A stretch of DNA of 64,000 bases from Panopea generosa (Eukaryota; Mollusca; Bivalvia; Adapedonta; Hiatellidae), in the NCBI GenBank assembly GCA_029582155.1, contig CM055898.1, positions 30,011,745-30,075,744 of the forward strand. Direction: 5' to 3'. Under the pieces are notes generated by a model. The model was not told where the DNA came from, made no database searches, and was given only the letters and a program-made list of their open reading frames with translations. This document shows, one piece after another, positions 11,616 to 23,600 of the stretch. Each line of letters opens with the position of its first letter. Position 1 is the stretch's first letter. Position numbers and translations under genes: made by a program.

Positions 11616-14600
11616 CTGAAATGACAAGGCAACATATTTCCCTCATTGTTTTGTATTATTTAAATCCCAATATCTAGAAATTAATAAATTTATTCAACTT
11701 TTAGTTTATACCAATTTATTTTAGCTTGATTGTGGAGGAAGCTCTTTAAGCTTATTTAAACCACTTTCGAGTTCGCTTCCTGGAACCAACTAGTACTGGT
11801 GTCATATGAGATGTCATGACCGTTGACCCCAGTGAGGCTCAAACTCACGACCTCGGGATTGAGCGGCCGACACCTTATCCACTACACCACCGCTCCCCTT
11901 ATAAGAACAGTGACAAAGATAATACATGTCTTTAAATACTATGTAAAATAGTACACATCGTCAGATATTTAATATTTTAAATGTAAGCTTCTTTTAAGTA
12001 GTTCTTGTTACAACTGAAGTCTGTTAAGTAATTAGTGAGCAGCATTTAATTATATATAAACACATGCAATAATTTTGCATCCAGTAGAATTAATAAATTG
12101 CCAGTTCAACAAAAAGAGGCACCACTGAGTGTGTGCCAACGCTTGGCTGTTATATACATATAAAAACAAAATCTGTCAGGTTTGGCTAACATATAAGATA
12201 TTCAATGAAACAGTGATCAATATCAAGGTAATGCGAAGTCAGTGTCAAATGTCACATCTCCCTGGAAAACTATTGTCATAAAGAACATTTGTGCAAGTAT
12301 GCATTAAAATGTGTTTTGTTTTTTTTTAATCAAATTATGTTTATACGTTAACTCTTGAGATAAATCGATAGTTCATTCCATAGATTTTGAATTTGGGAAC
12401 ATTCGTAAAATAAGTGTTGTATAGGCTCGACATTGCTCATACAAAAGTCACACAGACTCAAACCAACAAGTACAGGGAATTATATATTGAATGAATTTGT
12501 ATTGGTAATTTCGGGCGTTGTTTTCGATGGTTGCTTTCTATGGAATGCAATAAGTTTGCTTCCAATCAATTTAAGTTTTCCCATTTTATTTCTGGTTTTG
12601 GTTTAGGACAGTTATTCGTTTTAAGTTGAATATAACTACTGTATACTAATTTATTTGTTTTTTACGTTTTTATATCATACACAAGTGGTCAATATATATT
12701 GTTAATAAATGGTGTTTGCGTTAATACAACCTTGTAGTTTTCCGGAATATTTTTTACTAAAATATAATATTTTAAACAGTCCCTATTTGGTACATCATAC
12801 AGATTTTAAAAGTCTTCAAATTTGTAAAATGAATTATTAGTGTAATCAAATATATGCTTCTGTTCTATCTTCAAGCTAATATTTAAGCTAATATTTTTCA
12901 AATACCTGAATATAATTCAGTCCATTTATCCAAAACTTATTGAAATTTCAGCCCTTCTTTATGCAAAAAAAAATCACTTTTTACCAGAGTCGAGAAATAA
13001 ACGACTGCCATTCAAAGGGAAGTCACTTGTTAAAATGTAAGTTAATAACCAAAGAATAGTCTCAAAAGTTCCAACAAAACATTCAGGGTATGGAAATGGT
13101 TTAATAAACCGAAATTTACTGGATTAAGCTGACCTTGCCCAAGAATTCATATAAGCAAACAGCAGGTCAAACTAACAACTTATAAGAACCTGAATTCTAC
13201 AACTAAAACCACTTACAAACTAAACCCCTTTGTAAATATACCTAAGCTTGTCAAACATATCTGAATGCTTAACCTTTAAGATAATGAATAATGACAGACC
13301 CAAGTAAATTCACATTACATACCAGGCAGTCTGTTCCCTTTTGGAAGATGGATCCATGTTCTGAAATCATCTTTTATTTTTTCTGTTAAATCTGTATTCC
13401 AGCGAAATGAGGCTGAAATATTGTTAACTATTAATTAACCATCAATGTAAACAAATCACTTCATTGAAATGTTTAAAGATTTACGTGTGATCATACATTA
13501 GCAAAACCATTATGAATAAAGTTGTAGAAATAAAGCTTAGAGGTACCAATTAAATGCAATGAATAATACTTTAAAGAGACCAAGGTTATCATGCTCAAAG
13601 ATGTAATTCTATTTTGTACATGAAACTCTATACTGTATAAATCAACACTGGAACAACTGCAAAATGTTTTACATGTATAATTTAGATGATAGAACATTTT
13701 CGTCTCTGCCTCTGCCCTTCTCTTTACATAGAGACATTTTCTTTTTTTTCTCCAAATTCCATACAGCTTCTTGTTTGGTTGTATTGTTTATGCCTATATC
13801 ACATGTTAGGTACTGAGTGCATTATATAAACTTGAAACAATGTCAAGTTTGATTTTTATATCTCTGGTATTGGCAGTACCTTACAGAGATGGAACTAAAT
13901 TGAATGAGCTATATTTGGTTTTGGAAAACACTGAAAGATACTTATAAGTAGTCGTGGAGCAGAGCTGAACTGAATTTGAGCGTACATATTAATCGAGGGT
14001 CAGTTCATTACTTAATAGATTTATAGCCATGAAATGTTTTTGGTAACCTACTTTTCACACCTGTTTCCTGCAGCTATGCCACAGGCATTGTTTTTAAACT
14101 TGACAAAATACATCCCTGAACCCACCGCCAAGAAATTCAGTAACATAACCTCTTTACACTAACATTTTTATTTAAATACTTTATGCACTTGCAGAACTGC
14201 AATAACTTTGTACCTTTTCTGACTTGATTGCAGCTCTTTTTTCTCTCCATCTTGTTAGATGCATGTCCATCATCTGATAAATAAATTTTAGGAACATTAA
14301 AGCAACACATCCACGTTTAAACTTTTTTAAAAAAATTTTCAGTTGAGTTGTGAGCACATTTCCCATACATAAATATATGGTCAGTGAGCTGTATATGTGC
14401 TAACAAACACTATCCAGAACGCTTTAGAATTATAAAAAAAGATATTCAAATTATAAAGCGTGACAAACGCTTTATAAATTATTTTTAAATTGCCGAGGAT
14501 TCCAACTTGGCTTCAAATTGAATTATGCGAGTCGTATTAAAAAAACTTCACGTTTTAGTGCATAGTGTATTTTACCTGCCTTGAAAGTCATTTTGACCAT

Positions 14601-17600
14601 TTTTTTTTACTTGTGCGAGTTACAGGCTTGTTTTATAAAGTGTTAGTCATGCATTATAATTTGGGCATCATTTTGTTTGGGATTGTGTTTATATGCTCAT
14701 ATACAGCTAATTGATCATATGTTTGTATGGGAAATGTGCTCATAACTCAATTAAATTTTTTTTTTTAAAAGTTCAAACGTGGATGTGTTGCTTTAACTTG
14801 ATATATTAATTCTCAAACTAGTTTTTTTCTAACATAAGGGGACTGGGGCCAGGGCTCTTCAAGATGGGAAAATAAGCCAAAAAGGGGAATATTTAAGTAA
14901 AGACATAGCATAATATGTGTATTTCGTAACTGTAAGAATGTTAATTTATGTGTCAAATACATATTAAATTATTTTGTCTAAAATTGGACAAAATATATAC
15001 CTTTTTGACACATGGAAAAAACCCATAAGAGTGTGGAATATGTTCTTGTTTGGTTGAAGTCTTGTTTTTATATGACACAGGTCTTTAACTAAGATTTATA
15101 AAGTGTACATACAATGTAAATCAATTTATTTCTGTAGGACATACCCATATCTGCAGGACTTTCTGCCAGAATACATTCAAAGCTTTCTGTGGTTTGACTT
15201 TGGTCAGAGCCATATGTTTTTTGACTTGAGACAACACTGTCTGCAATACAGTTCTGGTTCATGCTCTGGTCAACTTGGCTCTGGTTACAGCAATCTTGGT
15301 CTGTTGAGCTGCAGTCGTTTACTCCTTAAATTTAAGATACAAATAGTAGAATATTGTAAACTAGATGAGTCTGTAGCACGTAGATACCTCAGCCAAACAT
15401 GCACAAGTGGTATGGGAAAGAATAAAAGTGCCCAAATTGCGTACTATGACATTGACTTTTGAGATAAAAGTACGATTTTTGAATGAGGCATGTACATGTA
15501 TTTATCCTTTAAGAGGGCCCTGAAGGCCCTGGATTGCTCACCTGACATCACCAGATAACCTAGTACCTAATATGCATAGATTTCATAAATAAAACCAGCT
15601 TTTCTTTTGATTTGACCTGGGGACCTATTTTTTAAACAGAAATGACCCAGATTTAAATTTGACCTACAAATCATCAAAATAAACATTCTGGCCAAGTTTT
15701 AAGAAGATACATACATAAATGTAACCTCTGGAGCATTAACGAGCTTTTCCTTCAATTTGACCTTGTGACCTAGTTTTCAAACAGAAATTAACTAGATTCA
15801 AATTTCACCTAGAGACCATCTAAATAAACATTCTGACCAAGGTTTGAAAAGATACATATATAAATGTGACCTCTACAGCATTAAGAAGTTTTTCCTTTGA
15901 TTTAACCTGGTGACCTAGTCTTTGAACAGAAATGACCCAGATTCGAACTTAACATAGAGATCATCAAAATAAACATTCTGACCAAGTTTTATAAAGATAC
16001 ATACATAAATGTGACCTCTAGAGTGTTAACAAGCTTTTCCTTTGATTTGACCTGGTGACCTAGTTTTTGACTGGAAATGACCCAGACTCATACTTGACCT
16101 AAAGATCATCGAAATAAACATTCTGAGCAAGTTTCATAAAGATGCATACATAAATGTGAAAACTAGTGTTAACAAGCTTTTCATTTGATTTGACCAAAAA
16201 GACCTAGTTTTTCACCGGAAATGACCCATATTCCAATTTGACTTAGAGATCATCAAAATAAACATTCTGACCAAGTTTTATAAAGATACATAAATAAATG
16301 TGACCTCTTGGGAGTTAACAAGCTTTTCCTTTGTTTTGACCTGGTGACATAGTTTTTGACCAGAAATGATCCAGATTCAAACTTGACCTTAAGATCATCA
16401 AAATAAACATTCTGACCAAGTTTTATAAAGATACATACATGTGTTAACAAGCTTTTCCTTTGATTTGACCTGGTGACCTAGATTTTCACTGGAAATGACC
16501 TAGATTTGCAAGTGACTTAGAGATCTTCAAGATAAATATTTTGACCAAGTTTTATAAAGATACATACATAAATGTGACCTCTAGAGTGTTAACAAGCTTT
16601 TCCTTTGATTTGACCTATTGACCTAGTTTATGATCCAAGATGACCCAGTATCGAACTCATTCGAGATTTTATTGAGGATAACAATCTGAGCAAGTTTCAT
16701 AAAGATTGGACTAAAATTGTGACCTCTAGAGTGTTAACAGTCAAATTGTTGACGACGGACGACATACGATGACAGACACAGGGCCATCACAAGAGCTCAC
16801 CTTGAGCACCCCCCTCACCCAACCCCAAAAGCAATTCCAATTAATCTTTACAATTAAAACTTTCCATAAAATGGTCACCGCAAATGTAACCAAACTTAAG
16901 CAAAAATACATAATGTAAATCAACACTGAATAAACAAGAAACCGTGGGAGAATGGGTGTTTTGAAAGCAATTATGTAACGCATAATGTTCTTGCGCAATG
17001 CACCATCAATAAGATATATCCACCTATGAAGTTTGAAGATGATAGCTGTCATGCTTTAGGAGTAATGCTTCATAGAACATTCAAACATGAAAAGTAAAGG
17101 GAAATGTCTCAAACTTTGAAGTGCAGAGTTATGGTTCTTATGCATTGCAAACCTCCTCAATGAAATATATCCACCTTTGAAGTAAAGGACAGTTTTTTGC
17201 CATTTTTTTGCAATAGCAGAATTTCTTCATACTTTGTAATAAGTTAGTTCACACTATAACTGGTTGATTTGTGAAATAAAAATGATAGGTTACCGATCTT
17301 ATTTTTTTTCTATTTGCCTGTCAGTACTAGAAATTTCGTATGAAATGATGTACCCAAGTTCTCCTCCACTTCCGTTCCATTCCAGAATTCAGCATTAATT
17401 TTCAAATTGTAGTGTTTAAAATTATTACCAGTCCTATTAAGTTTTGAGGTAACAAACATTCCCTTCCTTGGATTCATAAGGAATTTAAAAGTTGTCGTTC
17501 TCATTTATTTTTTATCAGAACCAGTGCTGGTAGCAAAAAACACCCTGTGACATTTAACTGTCACATACGTCTTTAATAGCTGTTATAGTATAGGAGTAAT

Positions 17601-20600
17601 GCTCTAATGCCCTATGAAGTTTCAAATTGATTGCGGTTCTGGTTTAGGATTAATGCTCCAGACAAAATTTAAGTATGAACAGGAGCTGTCACAGACGACA
17701 GTTATGCCCCCCTTGAGGCCTTGTCAGATTTTCTTTTTGGACCTCAACTGTGTTTTTGACCTTAAAACAAAATTAACATTAAGGGTCACAGTTACCTTGA
17801 CATTTGATAAATGGGCAAGCTGATGTTTGCAACACATTGCCTGGTCCCAATGGTAACTTGTACCAAAAGATATTGAAATCAGTTGATGAGTAGACATGTG
17901 ACAGTAACTTTGACCTTCAACCTTTGAGCATTGTAATTGTTTGCCACACAGTCTGGTATGTTGAAATCTGATGATCCATAGCAAAGTTATTAAGTTGAAA
18001 TGAATTTTTAATTTTAAAGGTCACAGTGACCTTGACCTTTGACCTATTGGTGTGGAAAATGTTTGCAATTCATTTGCTGGTTGACCCATGAACCTGTATG
18101 TTGTGCAATACACATTGTCATGTTCCAATGGTCACTTTTGTCAAAGTATTTTGAAATCTAATGGTCCACAGTAAAGTTATTGAACTGAAAAAAAATTACA
18201 ATAAAGGTAACAATGACCTTGACCTTTTGGGGTGGTTGTTGTTCACGACACATTGACTGGTCCCAGTGGTAATTTGTGCCAAAGCATTTTGAAATCCGAT
18301 GATTCATAGAAATGTTGAGCAAAAACAAATTTTACACTTGTAAGGTCACATTGACCTTGATCTTTGACCTACAGGTGTGGCTAAAGGTCGCATCACATCA
18401 CCTGGTCCCAGTGGTCACTCGGCCGGCTCCAGTAGTCAATTGCACCAAAGCATTTTGAAATCTGATATTTCATAGCTATGCTATTGAGCTGCAACAATTT
18501 TTAAATTCAAGGTCACAGTGACCATGACCTTTGACCTAAAGGCATGGCTCTTGTTCACGACACATCGCCTGTTCATTCACAGTGGTCACTTGTCCAAAGG
18601 ATGTTGAAATCTGATAATGCATGGTGAGGTTATTGACTGGAAACAAAATGGGACAGACAGACAGACGGACAATGCAATTACTATAAAAAAAACACAAAAA
18701 AACAACAAACACTTCGAAGTACATATTCACATACCATCCAAATTTCTTAGGAATTTGCCCATGACTTTTATTGTTCTGACTCCAGGCGGACACTGGTAGT
18801 TTTCTTTGTTGATCATTTCATCATGGCCCATATGGTCAAAGAATATTCTCCGATCTATCTCTGACATGTCCAGACTTGCGAAGACTGTTGAGGCTCGGTG
18901 CCTGTTCTTTGTTGCATTAATGGATACACCAGCTGCATTGCACACATCTGATACAGCATGCCAGCCTGAGCAAGGGTATTGAGAACTCTTTGTAGCAAAC
19001 AAAAATGGATTCCTTGCGGAAATTTTGAAATTCACCCTATTGTCCAGCAAAATTTTAACAACATCAACAAGGTCTAGCGGTATAAGAACTGGCACATACT
19101 TTTTGCCTTTCCCAGCCAAGTACGCTAGTTTGAATTGTCCAACCAGGAACTTTTCTGCTGGATCTTTAATACTCTCTACAGACTCTGGTGGTACCCAAAC
19201 ATCATTCATTGCGTCGTTCCATTCTTCAATCAGAATTCTGCAACCTTCCTCGCCTCTTCGTGCATTGTATAAAGTTAATCGAGCAACAACAAGAGATCTT
19301 AGCCAAGAATACTCTTTGATTGTGAAATTCTTCACCAAATGTGTAATTTCTCCATGGATGTATGATTTGATATGAGCTATGTGGCTTTTTTCTGGCAGGT
19401 TCTTTGGCATTCGGGCTTTTTTCAATGAGTTTTTGTTAGTTACATACCTAGCTTTTGCCAAAAATTCTGCGGTTCTGTCTGAATAAGCCTCACTGAATTT
19501 TTTCAACTCTTTATGCTTTTCATCAGCACATATCCCAGAATAATGTTTTTTCAATGTTTTGATGCTTTTCTGGAAAATGCCATTGAGACTGACTTTTAGA
19601 CCAGATTTCTCTCCATCTTCTTCCTCACTTTCATATGCACACAATTTGTTAAATCCTTCTACCAGCAAGTCTAAATTTTTCCTGTCATACATATCTTCAA
19701 AACAACAAGGATCATCCTTTAAGTCTTTAAAAGTCAAGAACAGTCTTGCTAATTCTCTCATTTCCATCATGATTTCACGTTTTACTTCCTTACTCTTACT
19801 GATTTCAACTTTTCTGGAAACATAATGTTTGTAGCCGATCATTTGAATTGTTTCATCTTCCCGGATAAAGTCTCCAGCTTTTCCATCTCTGAAATTGTTC
19901 AAGATTTCTTGTACGAATTCAGAATCTTTGTGTGTAAGTAAAGGCATTATTGCATTTCTTTTAATTGGCTCACTGTCCACACACTTTCTTTTATGTTTAT
20001 AAAATGTTCTGTTAGAAAAAAAACCTTTGCATTCATTACACATCCTAACTTCATCTTTGTTCTTTGGTTTTTTTTCCCGCATCATTTGCTCATCACTCAA
20101 GGTAACTATGTTAGCTGTGTTGTACTTGTATATTCCTTCAATTCTCATGCGTTCAAACCATTTATTTTGTTCCTGGACCGTTTTTTTCAACATTTCGGCA
20201 ACTTCTTCATGACTTTTCCGATGACTTTTAATATGGCGTTTGAGCTTGCCTCCTGTTATTATCTTATCGCAGAAGACACACATGCGATTTGGCCTCTGAA
20301 AGAGAAAAAGTTTTTGTTATTCTATTCCTTTATTTCAAAACTGAAGGAAGATAAAAATATGTAGTTAAAAACAAGAGCACCGCTGAGCAGGTGCTACACT
20401 TGACTGTCTGTTTCAACTAAAAGTAAAATTTTTCAATGAGATAGTGACAAATGTCAAAGTCATATTGAAGGTTAAGGTCGCAGTGACACAACTTACTAGA
20501 ATGATGTTGTTATGGATCTTTGTGGGTAAGTATTGTGCGTAAGGTTTAACCTGGCACCTCATGAATATTCCATTTTAGTCTAGGTCAAGGTCATTTGGAG

Positions 20601-23600
20601 GTCAAGGTCACAGTTTTATACATCACTGTAAAGGTGTTGTTCTAAGGAACAATGTGTGCAAGTATGAACAAATTGTTAAAAAAAAGTTTTTGCCAATATT
20701 TAGTATTTCAATTAAAAATTGACCAAGATCAAGGTTATTTGGGGGTTAATGTTAATTTATCATACCTTGTATAGGTGTTGTCCAAAGGAACAATGTAAGC
20801 AAGTATAAACAAAATCTGTCAAGAAATAAAGAAGTTTTGACCACTATTAAAGTTTTTCTATTAAATATTGATCATTTGGAAGTCAAGGTCATAGTATCGT
20901 ACCTTACTGAAAGGTGTGGTTCTAATGAAAATTGTGTGCAAGTATGAACAAAAAAGAATTTATGGCCAATAAAGTTTTTTTCTATGACAAGACGCAGACG
21001 CTGCCAAGGCGAAGACAATAATTCAAATTTTTCATCGAAACAGCCGAGCTAAAAATGACAAACAAAAAACAACACCAAGTTATGACAATAATTACAGCAA
21101 TTTAGATAAATTCAACAGGCCAGAGGTGTTTATTAGGTAACGGGGAAGACGCTGGGTGCTGGTCAAAGAAAAAAACAATCACACGAAATAGGAATATTTG
21201 GGAATTTTTTTTTTTTTTATGTTATATAGGTGTCATACAACATTTTTATGGGTCAAGAAGTCTGCACTTGTCAAAATAATGACTGCATTGCTTGTGTAAT
21301 AAGACAACTAAGTATCAAGCAATAATAAAAATATGTTGATCTTCGACAATTTTTTCCCAACACCTTTGCTTACTGCCTGAGGAAACTGACTTTAAAAGGA
21401 AAAAATTAAGACACAGACTAGGTCACTTTCTTCGCAAGAAAAAACATGCCGTCACCTCTTTCTTTCCTTTTTTATTCTTTTCATTCTTCTCCTCTTCATT
21501 GTCCTCTTGCCTACATGTTAGTCCATTTTTTCCAGTAGATGCACTTGCCTAAATAAAGTACTTAACAGTTAACTATAGCAATTAAAAAAGCCATGAACAT
21601 ACATAAAATTATATGACTGTAACACATTTTATTACAGTCCTGTCAATCTAGACATGTGTCCATAGAATACAGATGCCATGCTTTTTGCAACACAAAGAGA
21701 TTGGGACAGACAGCAGACGAACAAATGATTAAACAAGGGCAAATCTAAATGCCGCCCACCAGGTGGGGACACAAAACATACTTCCATAATAGGAATGTGC
21801 CTTTTATAAGCTGAGCTGACATACACACAAATATTCAAACTTAGGCAGACACTTAAGACATCATCTTTATTTTATACATACAAATAACCATCATTATGCA
21901 GACATTTATAGCAGTTCAATTTTTTGTTCAGTCTGCAGTATGATTTGTTCAGTCTATAGCATTGTTTATCTTTCTCTAGGTTTAATTGTTCAACTGTGTT
22001 TCATATACTACTGAAATTTTGTCTGAATGTTATTTTACTTGTGATTTATTTAATGCATCACTAGTAGTGTGACTGTGTCATTTCACAAATGAGTCTTTAT
22101 CAACTTTACAGGTCACTTAATTACCTTAGTCCCTTCTTCCATCTCTATTTTGTCATCATCATCATCATCATGGATCTGTTCTTGCTGAAATCATATGCAA
22201 TTATTTGAATCTTATGCAACATCAAAGAAGGTATTGCACAACACAACAAACTTTGAAATAAAAGAATACATAGTTAATACTTTTTTTCAGCTGCAATATG
22301 ATGTAGACAATGCTCAGCTGACATCCATATAAATATACCTACTTAGGCAGACAACAATACATTTTCTTTATTCCACACATACAAATGACCATCATTATGC
22401 AGACAAAAATCACGAAGGATTTTAATTGTTTGTTCAGTCTATATTATTGCTTATCTTTCTCTAGGTTTAACTGTTTAACTAGGTTTCATATGCTACTGAA
22501 TTTTTGTCTAAATTTTATTTTACATGTAATTATAAACAAGAGGGCCACAATGGCCCTAAATCGCTCACCTGAGCAAAACTATAGGTTACACTGAAGGTCA
22601 TGGTAAAGGTCATTGAGTTACCATTTATGACAATAGAGTAAGTAGAAAGATCTGACCTACTATCATAGCAAAATATCCAATGTATTGGTAAAGGATTTCC
22701 AACGGAACAATTTTATCATGTTTTAATCAAGATAAACATTCTAAGTTTTATAAAGATACAATCATAAACGTGACCTAGACTGTTAACAAGGTTATCCTTT
22801 GATTTGATTTGTTGACCTAGTTTTTAACTTCATATGACCCAGATTCGAACTTGACCTAGAGATCATCAAGATAAACATTCTGATGAGGTTTTATGAAGAT
22901 ACACTCATAAGTGTGACTTCTAGAGCGTTCGTTAACAAGGTTTTCCTTTGATTTGACTTGGTGACCTAGTTTTTAATTTCACATGACCCAGATTTGAACT
23001 TGACCTACAGATATCAAGATAAACATTCTGACTAAGTTTTATGAAGATACAATCAAAAATGTGACCACTTGAGTGTTAAAAAGGTTTTCCTTTGATTTGA
23101 ATTAGTGACCTAGTTTTTAACTTCACATGACCCAGATTCGAACTTGACCTTATAATAATCAAAATAAAGATTCTGACAAAGTTTCAAGAAGATACAGTCA
23201 TAAATGTGACCTCTAGAGTGTTAACAAGCTTTTCCTTTGATATGTCCTGGCAACCTAGTTTTTGTACTTCTCCTTACTATTGTTAAGATGAACATTCACA
23301 CCAAATTTCAGGAAGATTCCATGAAAAATATGGTCTCCAGAGTGAAAAAAAGGTTTTCACATTTTTGGACCCTGTGACCTAGTTTTTGACCCAATTTCAT
23401 CCAATTTCGAACTCATCAGAGCTTTCATGGCAGTCGACAATCTTACCAAGTTTAATGAAGTTCCAATCAAAATTGTGACCTCTAGAGTGTTAACGAGGCA
23501 AATGTTGACAGACAGACGACTGATGCTGGACAGAGGGTGCTCACAATAGCTCACCCTGAGCATACACTCAGGTGAGCTAAAAATGCATTTATTTAATGCA

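Noticed and set aside
17310-17504. 64-codon minus-strand frame starting MRTTTFKFLMNPRKG
   Set aside because: It reads like protein, but its only possible exit is a GC donor, it has no phase partner, and exon 13 joins exon 14 without it. It may be a repeat fragment.
19025-20364. Plus-strand open frames of 116, 88, 123 and 61 codons
   Set aside because: They lie opposite the recombinase exon and read its antisense; composition is leucine/serine/phenylalanine-rich with no domain.
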